A DNA stretch of 64,000 nt from the NCBI RefSeq assembly GCF_045055655.1, contig NZ_JBANFI010000002.1, positions 124,001-188,000 of the forward strand. Reading direction: 5' to 3'. This stretch comes from Marinospirillum alkalitolerans. Its GTDB lineage: Bacteria; Pseudomonadota; Gammaproteobacteria; Pseudomonadales; Halomonadaceae. Position numbers and translations under genes: made by a program. Positions 1 through 8,744 of this stretch are shown here, one piece after another. The notes below the pieces were generated by a model. It was not told the origin of the DNA. It did no database searches and saw only the letters and a list, made by a program, of their open reading frames with translations. The number at the start of each line of letters is the position of its first letter. Position 1 is the stretch's first letter.

Positions 1-2769
1 AGAAACCGCATTCAAGGTACCGCGATCCACGGTTGATTTTTCAACTGAGGTCGCGCCCAGTGCACGCAGGTAATAGGTGGTTTTCAGGCCACGATACCAA
101 GCCATGCGATAGGTGACATCAAGCTTCTTGCCAGAGACACCCTTGATATAGAGGTTCAGCGATTGCGCTTGGTCGATCCACTTCTGGCGACGCGATGCGG
201 CATCCACTAACCATTTTGGTTCGATTTCAAAAGCCGTGGCATAGCGCTGGCGAATCTCTTCTGGAATCCGCTCAATCGGCTGCAAGGAACCATCGTAGTA
301 TTTGATATCGTTGACCATCACCTCATCCCACAGATCCAGTGCTTTTAAATCCTGCACCATGTAGGGGTTGATCACGGTGAACTCACCAGACAGGTTCGAC
401 TTCACAAAGAGGTTTTGATAGGTCGGCTCAATCGATTGCGACACGCCACAGATATTGGAAATGGTCGCCGTGGGGGCAATCGCCATGACATTGGAGTTAC
501 GCATCCCTTGCTGCTGGACTTTAGCGCGCAGACGGACCCAGTCTTGAGTCGAGGAGCGATCCACCTCGATAAACTGCTCACCACGCTCTGCCACCAGGCG
601 CTCAATCGAATCGATAGGCAGGACACCTTGGCTCCACAAGGAACCAGCGTAGGTTTCATAGCTGCCACGCTCAGCGGCCAGATCAGAAGAAGCTTCAATC
701 GCAAAATAGCTCACCAGCTCCATCGAGCGATCAGCAAACTCCACACCCGCATCTGAGGCATAGGCAATACCCAGCTTATAAAGTGCATCCTGAAAGCCCA
801 TAATGCCCAGCCCAACGGGGCGGTGTTTCAAATTCGAGTTGCGTGCCTGAGGAACGGCGTAGTAGTTGATATCGATGACATTATCGAGCATCCGTACTGC
901 GACCTTGACGCTGCGCTGTAATTTCTCAACATCCAGCTCACCTTGGGCATTGATATGACGCACTAGGTTAATCGAGCCAAGATTACAAACAGCGATTTCA
1001 TCCGCGCTGGTGTTCAGCGTGATTTCTGTGCACAGGTTCGAAGAGTGCACCACACCCACATGCTGCTGAGGTGAGCGCAGGTTGCAAGGATCTTTAAAGG
1101 TGATCCAGGGATGGCCGGTTTCAAACAGCATTGAGAGCATCTTGCGCCACAAATCAGCGGCTTTAATACGCTTGAACAGCTTGATCTCGCCTGCTTGCGC
1201 CTGCGCCTCATAAGCCTCATAGGCTTCTTTAAACGCCAGACCATACAGATCGTGCAAATCAGGCACATCATTGGGTGAGAAGAGGGTCCATTCTTTATCC
1301 TCAAAGACACGCTGCATAAAGAGATCCGGTACCCAGTTCGCCGTGTTCATATCATGGGTACGACGACGATCATCACCGGTGTTTTTACGCAGCTCAAGGA
1401 ACTCTTCAATATCCAAGTGCCAGGTTTCGAGATACGCACAGACTGCGCCCTTGCGCTTACCGCCTTGGTTCACTGCCACGGCCGTATCATTGACCACTTT
1501 CAGGAAGGGCACTACACCTTGGCTCTTACCATTGGTGCCTTTGATGCGTGAACCCATCGCGCGAATTGGCGTCCAGTCATTACCTAGACCACCCGCCCAT
1601 TTAGAGAGCATGGCGTTATCGTGGATCGCGTTATAGATCGCATCCAGATCATCCGGTACGGTGGTGAGATAGCAGCTCGAAAGCTGGCTGCGTACTGTGC
1701 CTGAGTTAAACAGAGTCGGGGTCGACGCCATATAATCAAACGCTGACAGCAGTTGATAGAACTCGATAGCGCGCGCTTCGCGGTCATCCTCATTTAATGC
1801 CAAGCCCATCGCCACACGCATAAACATCACCTGCGGCAACTCATAGCGTACATCTTCATGATGCAGGAAATAGCGATCATAGAGGGTTTGCAGGCCGAGG
1901 TAGGTAAACTGATTATCGGCTTCTGGATTCAGCGCCGCACCCAGACGCTCCAGATCAAACTCGGCTAAACGTGGGTCGAGCTGACCAAATGCGATCCCCT
2001 TGGCCACATAGGCTTCAAAAGCTTGAGGATAGAAGGCGTGCATCTCCTGCTGAGTGGCTTCATCAGCAATCTTCAGGAAAGACAGTGCCTCACGGCGCAG
2101 GTTATCGAGCAGTAGGCGTGCGGTCACAAAGGTGTAGTCTGGCTCTTTTTCAACCAGCGTTCGTGCAGTCATCATCAGCGCGGTCGCAACTCCATCGACA
2201 GGAACACCGTCATAGAGGTTTTTCAGTGAGTCGTCGACGATCTTCTTCGCACTGACGCGCTCCAAACCCACACAGGCCTCTTGCACCAGCGTCTCGATGC
2301 GACCCAGATCCAGCGGACGGCGCTGACCATCAAGATGGGTGACGGTAATCGTGGGGTGGGGTTTGGCAATACCCTGCTGTTGCGCTGCACGCAAACGCGC
2401 GTGTTCTTCACGATACAGAACATAGGCCCGCGCCACCTTCTGCTCGCCAGCACGCATTAACGCCAGTTCAACCTGATCCTGGATATCTTCGATATGCAGC
2501 GTGCCGCCTTCTGGAGTCCGACGAACAAAGGCATCCACAATCTGCTGGGTCAGCTGCTCAACCAGATCACGCATCCGGCTTGAAGCTTCAGCGCCCTCCC
2601 CTTCCACAGCGATATAGGCTTTACGCATCGCCAGTGAAATCTTCTTCGCATCAAAGGCGGCCAGTTCACCATTGCGCTTAATCACGCGCAACTGTCCAGG
2701 CGCAGTGGTATGCAAAGCGTCTTGGTCTTGGCTGGCCACCGCCAGATTCTCGCTTGTTACAGGGGTCAT
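1..2769 (-). CDS. nrdA: Class Ia ribonucleoside-diphosphate reductase, alpha subunit (partial, 3' end outside the window)
   Basis: Catalytic subunit of aerobic ribonucleotide reductase, which reduces ribonucleoside diphosphates to deoxyribonucleotides. The frame is open from the ATG at 2769 to base 1 (923 codons), so the C-terminal tail with the redox cysteines is missing. Two consecutive ATP-cone domains are visible at the N-terminus (about residues 27-115 and 125-215); the long Pseudomonas-type NrdA also has two. Catalytic-core landmarks are STPTLFNSGT, the Cys in LSSCYLTT, the radical-site Asn-Cys-Glu in SSNLCTEI and the second redox Cys in AVCNLGSINL. The start follows an AGAGAG sequence about 10 bases upstream. 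Transcription runs leftward, away from trmL, from a region with two NrdR-like boxes. nrdB is presumably downstream, outside the window. Confidence 0.96.
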   Translation of the reverse strand, partial: MTPVTSENLAVASQDQDALHTTAPGQLRVIKRNGELAAFDAKKISLAMRKAYIAVEGEGAEASSRMRDLVEQLTQQIVDAFVRRTPEGGTLHIEDIQDQVELALMRAGEQKVARAYVLYREEHARLRAAQQQGIAKPHPTITVTHLDGQRRPLDLGRIETLVQEACVGLERVSAKKIVDDSLKNLYDGVPVDGVATALMMTARTLVEKEPDYTFVTARLLLDNLRREALSFLKIADEATQQEMHAFYPQAFEAYVAKGIAFGQLDPRLAEFDLERLGAALNPEADNQFTYLGLQTLYDRYFLHHEDVRYELPQVMFMRVAMGLALNEDDREARAIEFYQLLSAFDYMASTPTLFNSGTVRSQLSSCYLTTVPDDLDAIYNAIHDNAMLSKWAGGLGNDWTPIRAMGSRIKGTNGKSQGVVPFLKVVNDTAVAVNQGGKRKGAVCAYLETWHLDIEEFLELRKNTGDDRRRTHDMNTANWVPDLFMQRVFEDKEWTLFSPNDVPDLHDLYGLAFKEAYEAYEAQAQAGEIKLFKRIKAADLWRKMLSMLFETGHPWITFKDPCNLRSPQQHVGVVHSSNLCTEITLNTSADEIAVCNLGSINLVRHINAQGELDVEKLQRSVKVAVRMLDNVIDINYYAVPQARNSNLKHRPVGLGIMGFQDALYKLGIAYASDAGVEFADRSMELVSYFAIEASSDLAAERGSYETYAGSLWSQGVLPIDSIERLVAERGEQFIEVDRSSTQDWVRLRAKVQQQGMRNSNVMAIAPTATISNICGVSQSIEPTYQNLFVKSNLSGEFTVINPYMVQDLKALDLWDEVMVNDIKYYDGSLQPIERIPEEIRQRYATAFEIEPKWLVDAASRRQKWIDQAQSLNLYIKGVSGKKLDVTYRMAWYRGLKTTYYLRALGATSVEKSTVDRGTLNAVS

Positions 2770-2827
2770 ATCGATTGAACTCTCTAGACAAAGGGACTTG
2801 ACGAAAGGTGTCACTTAAACAAAAAAG

Positions 2828-2875
2828 ACCCCATATATAGGGGGTACTTGAATTTAGGGCCACAAGATAGTGTGG
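2828..2875 (-). promoter_or_regulatory. Tandem NrdR-box pair upstream of nrdA
   Basis: Two palindromic 16-mers resemble the NrdR consensus (acaCwAtATaTwGtgt). Box 1 is ACCCCATATATAGGGG at 2828-2843 and box 2 is CCACAAGATAGTGTGG at 2860-2875. They start 32 bp apart, three helical turns, which is the spacing usual for NrdR pairs. They lie about 60-105 bp upstream of the nrdA start. NrdR is the zinc-finger/ATP-cone repressor of ribonucleotide reductase genes; its gene is not in the window. The rest of the 378-bp gap between nrdA and trmL shows only AT-rich promoter-like sequence, including a TATACT -10-like hexamer at 3113-3118 before trmL. Confidence 0.75.
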
Positions 2876-3147
2876 ATTCGACCTTTTGGCAAGTGAGCAA
2901 CCTGTGGACAAGATGTGGGGGAAAAAGAGGTGTATCGGCAAAGCATGATCAGACCTAGCTTTGCTCTGTTTACAGCCTTTCATGAAAAAATATCATTGGC
3001 TTTGGGAAGACGATAAAACAATTTTTCTAGACAACAGGCCACCCTAGATCTTCTCTAGACAAACGACCCCAAAGCTGAAAAGCGCATCGCCGCTTCCTGA
3101 TGAGAGAACTGCTATACTAGGCCTTCTTCAATTCAGGCCGAGATCGC

Positions 3148-3636
3148 ATGCCCCATATCGCACTTTATCAACCCGAGATTCCACCCAACACCGGCAATAT
3201 CATGCGCCTGTGCGCCAACACCGGTTTTCATCTCCATCTGGTCGAACCCTTGGGATTTGTGCTGGACGATAAGCGCCTGCGCCGTGCTGGTCTGGACTAT
3301 CGCGAGTGGGCCAATATCACTCTCCATGCTCACCTTGATGCCCTGATCGAGAGCGTTCAACCGCGCCGCGTGCTGGCACTGACGACCAAGGGAGCACAGC
3401 CCTATCATCAAGTCAGCTACCACCCAGATGATCTGTTGATTTTTGGCCCAGAAACACGCGGCCTGCCACAGGAGTTTATCACGCAGTTGCCGCACGAACA
3501 GCGCATCCGCATTCCGATGTTGCCAGAAAGCCGCAGCATGAACCTCTCTAATGCCTGTACGCTGCTTGTCTATGAAGCCTGGCGTCAACAGGGGTTTCCT
3601 GGCGCCCAGCTAACGGGGCAGCTCAATCCAAGCTGA
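3148..3636 (+). CDS. trmL: tRNA (cytidine(34)/5-carboxymethylaminomethyluridine(34)-2'-O)-methyltransferase TrmL
   Basis: SPOUT-family methyltransferase that 2'-O-methylates the wobble base of tRNA-Leu isoacceptors, using S-adenosylmethionine. The 162-aa protein is the family's usual length (E. coli about 157). It opens with the typical MPHIALYQPEIPPNTGNI segment, in which Asn and Arg of NTGNIMRLC shape the active site. The C-terminal knot carries FGPETRGLP and IPMLPESRSMNLSNA, the SAM-binding knot of the SpoU/TrmL class. It is followed by rep 47 bp downstream on the same strand, so the two may be co-transcribed. Confidence 0.95.
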   Translation: MPHIALYQPEIPPNTGNIMRLCANTGFHLHLVEPLGFVLDDKRLRRAGLDYREWANITLHAHLDALIESVQPRRVLALTTKGAQPYHQVSYHPDDLLIFGPETRGLPQEFITQLPHEQRIRIPMLPESRSMNLSNACTLLVYEAWRQQGFPGAQLTGQLNPS

Positions 3637-3683
3637 GCCACTGAGTCGCCAAGCCGTTGTTCGCTACCCTCTGAGTTCAATCC

Positions 3684-5726
3684 ATGGAAAAAATTCTTGC
3701 TCGCTTAAACGATCGCCAACGTGCCGCTGTGGAACAGGTCAGCAGCCCTCTGCTCGTGCTGGCGGGGGCCGGCTCTGGCAAAACCAGCGTGATTACCAGC
3801 AAAATTGCTTATCTGGTACGTGAGAAAAAAATGGCGGCACGTCATATCTGCGCGGTCACCTTCACCAATAAAGCGGCCAAGGAGATGCGTGAGCGGGTCA
3901 ACCAGCTGCTCAGCCGTGAAGAAGCCAAGGGGCTGATTGTCTCAACCTTCCACTCACTGGGATTGGAGATCATTCGTAAAGAAGCCCGCCATTTGGACTA
4001 CAAGTCTGGCTTTTCCCTCTTCGATACCGAAGATGCTAAGGCGTTGATTCGCGACTTGATGCACAAGGACGCCCAGGTGGATGCAGAGATCATCCAGCAG
4101 GTGCAGCACGCCATCTCCCAGTGGAAGAATGATCTGATCGAGCCCGAAGAAGCCGCCGAGCTGCATCAAGATGAGCCGTCTTATCGCCTCGCAGCAGAGG
4201 TTTATGCTGCTTACAATCGCCACTTAAAGGCCTACAACGCGGTCGATTTCGATGATTTAATTCGCCTGCCAGTTCTGCTATTCCAGCAGCAACCCGAGCG
4301 CCTTGAGCACTGGCAGCATCGTTTGCACTATTTGCTGGTCGATGAATATCAAGATACCAATGCCAGCCAGTATCGCCTCGTCAAGCAGCTCACCCATCTG
4401 CGTCAGACTTTTACTGTGGTTGGTGATGATGATCAGTCGATCTATGCCTGGCGCGGAGCACGGCCTGAAAACCTCGCCCAGCTCAGCGATGACTTTCCGC
4501 ATCTGAAGATTATCAAGCTTGAACAGAACTACCGCTCAACCGGCCGTATTCTCAAGGCCGCCAACCAGCTGATTGCGCACAACCCTCATTTGCACGAAAA
4601 GAGTCTCTGGAGCCAGCTGGGTTTTGGCGATCCGATTCGTGTCATTCAATGCGCGAATGAGGAGGCTGAAGCCGAACGCATTGCCGCCGAAATCATGACG
4701 CGCAAACTCAAGCAGCAGGCGCAATGGAAGGATTTTGCCGTTCTGTATCGCGGCAACTTTCAATCGCGTCTGCTTGAGATCAAGCTGCAAGCCTTTCAAA
4801 TTCCCTACAAGATTAGTGGCGGCACCAGCTTTTTTGCGCGCAATGAAATCAAGGACATCATGGCCTACCTGCGCCTGCTGATTAACCCAGCAGATGACAA
4901 CGCCTTCTTGCGCATCATCAACCTTCCACGACGCGAGATAGGCCCCAGCATCCTCGAAAAACTGGCGAACTACGCCAAGGGGCGTGGCGTCAGCCTTTTT
5001 GCAGCCTGTCATGAACTGGGATTAGAAAGCCAGCTCAAACCCCAGCAGCTAGAGCGCTTGCGCCGCTTTACCCAATGGATAGATGGCATTATGCAGCGCT
5101 GTGAGCAGGAAGACCCACTGGCGGCCATCGGCGAAATGATCCGCGATATGGATTACGAGGCTTGGCTCTATCAAAATGCCAGCAGCCCCAAGATCGCCGA
5201 ACGCCGCTACGCCAATGTGTGGATTCTGATTGAGTCTTTACAGACCACCCTGCAAAGAATGCAGGAAGATGATCCCAGCCTGGGCATCAAGGAGGCCATC
5301 GCCCGTTTGGTGCTGCGTGATCTGCTGGAACAGCAGCAGGAAGAAGAAGAGGTTGATAAAGTCCAACTCCTGACCCTGCATGCCTCCAAGGGATTGGAGT
5401 TCCCGCAAGTCTTTTTAATGGGTATGGAAGAAGACCTGCTCCCGCATCGCAACAGCATAGAAACGGGGCAGATCGAAGAAGAAAGGCGTTTAGCCTATGT
5501 CGGCCTGACCCGCGCCCAGCAGCAGCTAACGCTCACCCTCGCCAAGCAGCGCAAAACCTATGGGGAAATGCTGAACTGCACCCCGAGTCGTTTTTTAGAT
5601 GAGCTGCCGCAAGAAGACCTGCAATGGGAAGGGCTAAAAAATACAGCTGAAGAAAGCCTTGAAGCTCAGCAGGCCCGCAAAAAAGATCGTATCGCGATGC
5701 TGCAAGCCATGCTCGGCAACTCTTGA
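3684..5726 (+). CDS. rep: ATP-dependent DNA helicase Rep (superfamily 1A, 3'-5')
   Basis: UvrD-family helicase that helps replication forks move through protein roadblocks. At 680 aa it matches Rep (E. coli 673) and is shorter than most UvrD proteins. Walker A AGAGSGKT is at residues 27-34, motif Ia is in AVTFTNKAAKEM, Walker B is the DEYQD in LLVDEYQDTNASQY, motif III is in VVGDDDQSIYAWRGA, motif IV is in QNYRST, and motifs V/VI are in LLTLHASKGLEF and EERRLAYVGLTRA. Rep rather than UvrD is favoured by length and by the close match of the opening to E. coli Rep. A bidirectional terminator follows. Upstream Shine-Dalgarno sequence is weak. Confidence 0.94.
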   Translation: MEKILARLNDRQRAAVEQVSSPLLVLAGAGSGKTSVITSKIAYLVREKKMAARHICAVTFTNKAAKEMRERVNQLLSREEAKGLIVSTFHSLGLEIIRKEARHLDYKSGFSLFDTEDAKALIRDLMHKDAQVDAEIIQQVQHAISQWKNDLIEPEEAAELHQDEPSYRLAAEVYAAYNRHLKAYNAVDFDDLIRLPVLLFQQQPERLEHWQHRLHYLLVDEYQDTNASQYRLVKQLTHLRQTFTVVGDDDQSIYAWRGARPENLAQLSDDFPHLKIIKLEQNYRSTGRILKAANQLIAHNPHLHEKSLWSQLGFGDPIRVIQCANEEAEAERIAAEIMTRKLKQQAQWKDFAVLYRGNFQSRLLEIKLQAFQIPYKISGGTSFFARNEIKDIMAYLRLLINPADDNAFLRIINLPRREIGPSILEKLANYAKGRGVSLFAACHELGLESQLKPQQLERLRRFTQWIDGIMQRCEQEDPLAAIGEMIRDMDYEAWLYQNASSPKIAERRYANVWILIESLQTTLQRMQEDDPSLGIKEAIARLVLRDLLEQQQEEEEVDKVQLLTLHASKGLEFPQVFLMGMEEDLLPHRNSIETGQIEEERRLAYVGLTRAQQQLTLTLAKQRKTYGEMLNCTPSRFLDELPQEDLQWEGLKNTAEESLEAQQARKKDRIAMLQAMLGNS

Positions 5727-5783
5727 TTTTTCGAGCGAGTGATTTCACTCGCCAGCTGGATTTGCTCCTGCCAATAACCCAAC

Positions 5784-5822
5784 AAAAAGCCCCGAGTGAA
5801 TCAGTATCACTTGGGGCTTTTA
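5784..5822. terminator. Bidirectional intrinsic terminator between rep and cytochrome c5
   Basis: The arm AAAAAGCCCC (followed by gagtga) pairs with the downstream arm (tcactt) GGGGCTTTTT around a 7-base loop. A-run and T-run flank the stem symmetrically, so it can end both the rightward rep transcript and the leftward cytochrome transcript. Confidence 0.85.
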
Positions 5823-5866
5823 CTACAGCACAAACCTGAAAGCTCTATTCTGCCGCTCAGATCTGT

Positions 5867-6319
5867 TTAGCGGCTGGCATCAACCAGGTAATCCACTGCT
5901 GCTTTGACTTCATCATCGGACAGATTTGGGTTGCCGCCACGCGCAGGCATCACACCACTGTTACCAATAAAACCATCGATCGAATGTGCATAGAGGGTAT
6001 CCATGCCTTGCGCCAAGCGATCAGCCCAGGCCGCGACATCGCCCTTCATCGGCGCACCAGCAGCGCCTGTGGTATGACAGGCCATACAAATGCTGTTGTA
6101 GACATCTGAACCAGAGCGCGCACCCGCGCTGGCAACAGGAGCTGGCGCTGGCGCACCACCACAATCCATACCCTGCAGGCAGAGTTCACCGACAGGACGC
6201 AGACGCTCTGCGATTTCTTCTGCGGTGCCTGTTCTTGCTTGAGCCTGTAAAGCAACCAGACCACCCAAACCCAGGATTGCGGCCATAGCCAGCATGCGAC
6301 GCGTTGTTTTGTGTTCCAC
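5867..6319 (-). CDS. Cytochrome c5-type periplasmic monohaem cytochrome
   Basis: Small class I c-type cytochrome that carries electrons in the periplasm. A hydrophobic N-terminal signal (LAMAAILGLGGLVALQAQA) precedes the domain. One haem-binding CxxCH is present as CMACH. The axial Met lies in GVMPARGGNPNLSDDEV, typical of cytochrome c5. A Pro/Ala-rich linker separates an N-terminal stretch with two further cysteines (ELCLQGMDC) from the haem domain. The start is uncertain: I chose the GTG at 6319 because an AGAGG sequence lies 8 bases upstream; another in-frame GTG is at 6328. The gene stands alone and is divergent from the chemoreceptor. Confidence 0.88.
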   Translation of the reverse strand: MEHKTTRRMLAMAAILGLGGLVALQAQARTGTAEEIAERLRPVGELCLQGMDCGGAPAPAPVASAGARSGSDVYNSICMACHTTGAAGAPMKGDVAAWADRLAQGMDTLYAHSIDGFIGNSGVMPARGGNPNLSDDEVKAAVDYLVDASR

Positions 6320-6728
6320 TCTCACCACCTCTTTATCTGGTTACAGGCCAACCGGAAAATCGAGCTTCGCCGGGGGCAGCCTGATCAATTATTTTTAACA
6401 TCAAAAATCGGGTTCGCAGATTATACCCAACAACGCAAGGCTCGGTCACTAGCTAGCAAGCCCAGCCACGACTTATTCACTAGAGATTCAGCTTATACCG
6501 CCTCAAATGCGGCTGATGCACTGCCAAGCAACCGCTGATCCAAGACAACCCCAAAAAAACATAAATTAGTCATATTTTTTTCTTCACATCATTTTACAAA
6601 CCCAACCAGGAGTCCTACACTTTTCGTACACTAACCACTTTGGAAAGAGGTTGAAGACACACTCCTCTGCTCGCACACTCTACGGGAAGGTTCCGTGTGG
6701 CATCGTTCTTTATAAGAGAGCAGCATCT
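6320..6728. other. Intergenic region between cytochrome c5 and chemoreceptor
   Basis: About 400 bp separate two divergent genes. The stretch is AT-rich near 6540-6600 and must hold both promoters, but I see no convincing -35/-10 pair, Pho box, flagellar sigma-28 site, RNA gene or repeat. Confidence 0.5.
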
Positions 6729-8594
6729 ATGAAACTGACTTTTCAAAATAAACTCCTTGTCTCTATGGCACTGCTGATGCTGACCTCCCTCACGCTCCTG
6801 GGCTTACTGTCCGGCAATCTGCTGAAGCGTGAAGTGAATCAGGCCATCACCAGTGAAGTCGAAAACAATCTTCACCTCACCCTCAGCCAGGCGCAATCCT
6901 GGGCTGAAAGTAAAGCTGATCTGGTGCGTGCAGCCGCTCAGCAGCTTTCCAACACCAGCCACAGCTGGACTGAACCCTTAACGCTGGTTCGTCGCGGTGG
7001 CGGGTTTGATCTGGCGTATATAGGTTCTGAGCAAGGAGAGATGGTCCAGTCTCAGCCCCCAATTACCCTGCCTGACAACTACGACCCGCGTACCCGCCCT
7101 TGGTATCAGCAGGCTGTGGCCGAGCGCCGCCTGATTTTTACGCCGCTTTATAATGATGCCGGTAGCGGCGAACTGGTCATGTCGATTGCAATGCCGCTAC
7201 AAGTGAATCCGCGACATATTATCGCGGTTGACCTCAGTGTTGGGCGCATTGTTGAGGAGCTACTTGATAACAGCCTTCGCTGGTCATCAGAAATCTGGCT
7301 ACTCAATCAGCAACAACAGGTGGTCGCGCACCCGCAAGGGCGCTATTTACAAACCAATGGACTCGAGCAGTTAGGGCTCACTCGCTTTCCCCAGCCGGGG
7401 GAAATGCTACGCGTCAACTACCAGAATCGAGAGTGGATTGTTGCCAGTGCCAAAATTGATGATCTTGGCTGGCATTTTCTACTGCTGGTTGATGCCGCTG
7501 AAGCCGAGGCCGGCCTGAGCAGCCTGGCATGGCGCGTCACCCTCTTCTCTGCTTTCATTATTCTGGCAGGCAGCTTGGCACTCTTAGCGCTGATTCGCCT
7601 TCAGCTGCAACCTCTGCTCAGACTCACAGAAGCCCTAGAAAACATTGCAGAAGGTGATGCTGATTTGACCCGCCGCCTGACCGCCAATCCACATGATGAA
7701 TTTGGTCGTATGAGCCAAGCTTTTAACCGCTTTACCGAGCGACTGCAAAAGCTGATCGCGCAGGTCGCCCAAACCACACACGATATCCATCAGGATGCCG
7801 ATATCAGCACAGCCCAAGTCACGCAAAACCTGGACTACCTGAGCCAGCAACAGAAAGAGATTGCCCAGCTGGCCAGCGCGGTCAGTGAAATGTCCCAAGC
7901 GACTGATGAGATTGCGCGCAATGCCGAGAACACCGCAGCACGCGCGGGTGAGGCAGCTCAACTCACTGGGGAAGGGCTTGCTTTGGTTAAATCAAATCGT
8001 GATGCCAATACCCATCTGGCCGACCAGCTTTCGCAGGGCGTTGCCGCGCTGAATCAAGTCGATGAACAGGTGCAGGAAATCACGGGCATACTGGTCACCA
8101 TTCAAGGTGTCGCAGAACAGACCAACCTGCTCGCCCTGAATGCAGCCATCGAGGCCGCACGCGCTGGTGATCATGGCCGTGGCTTCGCGGTGGTTGCCGA
8201 CGAAGTGCGCTCTTTATCTCAGCGCACCCATGCCGCAACAGAAGAAATCCGTGAAATGATCAGTGCACTGCAGGTCGCCAGCTCGGATGCCGTCAAACGC
8301 ATGCAGGCCTGCCATGTGCAAGCAGGCGAAAGCGTTAAAGGCAGCGAACAGGCCGCGCAAAGACTGGAAAGCATTAACGAGTCGACCAACCAGATCAGTG
8401 ATATGGCCTCACAAATCGCGAGCGCCGTTGAAGAACAAAATGCAGTCAACACTGAAATCAATGGCAATGCCGAGAGTATTCGCCATGTTTCTGATGAGCT
8501 GAGCCACCAGGCTGATGCTTCTCAACAGCGCACCCAGGAACTGCGCCAAAGAGTCACAGGTCTCAGCGAGCTTATCGGTAAATTTAAGGTATAA
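6729..8594 (+). CDS. Methyl-accepting chemotaxis protein with dCache_1 amino-acid-type sensor
   Basis: Transmembrane chemoreceptor of 621 aa that would signal through CheA/CheW. Order: transmembrane helix 1 (about 10-32), periplasmic dCache_1 domain (about 35-275), transmembrane helix 2 (about 280-305), HAMP, then a long cytoplasmic helical hairpin whose tip is EQTNLLALNAAIEAARAG. The sensor carries Y118, R123, W125, Y141, D143 and D168. Their spacing closely follows the PctA residues Y121, R126, W128, Y144, D146 and D173 that bind L-amino acids, so an amino-acid ligand is inferred. The ATG at 6729 is chosen because it follows AAGAGAG and gives a normal signal-anchor; an upstream TTG at 6651 would add 26 unlikely residues. 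Confidence 0.93.
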   Translation: MKLTFQNKLLVSMALLMLTSLTLLGLLSGNLLKREVNQAITSEVENNLHLTLSQAQSWAESKADLVRAAAQQLSNTSHSWTEPLTLVRRGGGFDLAYIGSEQGEMVQSQPPITLPDNYDPRTRPWYQQAVAERRLIFTPLYNDAGSGELVMSIAMPLQVNPRHIIAVDLSVGRIVEELLDNSLRWSSEIWLLNQQQQVVAHPQGRYLQTNGLEQLGLTRFPQPGEMLRVNYQNREWIVASAKIDDLGWHFLLLVDAAEAEAGLSSLAWRVTLFSAFIILAGSLALLALIRLQLQPLLRLTEALENIAEGDADLTRRLTANPHDEFGRMSQAFNRFTERLQKLIAQVAQTTHDIHQDADISTAQVTQNLDYLSQQQKEIAQLASAVSEMSQATDEIARNAENTAARAGEAAQLTGEGLALVKSNRDANTHLADQLSQGVAALNQVDEQVQEITGILVTIQGVAEQTNLLALNAAIEAARAGDHGRGFAVVADEVRSLSQRTHAATEEIREMISALQVASSDAVKRMQACHVQAGESVKGSEQAAQRLESINESTNQISDMASQIASAVEEQNAVNTEINGNAESIRHVSDELSHQADASQQRTQELRQRVTGLSELIGKFKV

Positions 8595-8616
8595 GTCGTT
8601 CAGTCCTGAGCCCCTG

Positions 8617-8651
8617 CACCACCTCAAGCTGTGCACTGGATTGAGGTGGTG
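8617..8651 (+). terminator. Hairpin downstream of the chemoreceptor (weak terminator)
   Basis: Perfect 11-bp stem CACCACCTCAA / TTGAGGTGGTG with a 13-base loop, 22 bp after the stop codon. It lacks a T-run, so it may be a weak terminator or an mRNA 3'-end stabiliser. Confidence 0.4.
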
Positions 8652-8744
8652 TCTTCGTGCTGGGTGAGCAGCCTTTAATGAGAGCGCACAAGCTGCGCTT
8701 TTTTGGTTATGATGCCTAGCAACTGAAGATCAAGAGAGTTGCTT

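Noticed and set aside
402..2453. Several short frames on both strands inside nrdA
   Set aside because: The nrdA frame is continuous through the region and explains it; the short frames are shadows.
6684..6715. Possible sigma-54 promoter (TGGCAT ... TTTAT) before the first chemoreceptor
   Set aside because: The downstream element lacks the essential GC, so the match is not meaningful.
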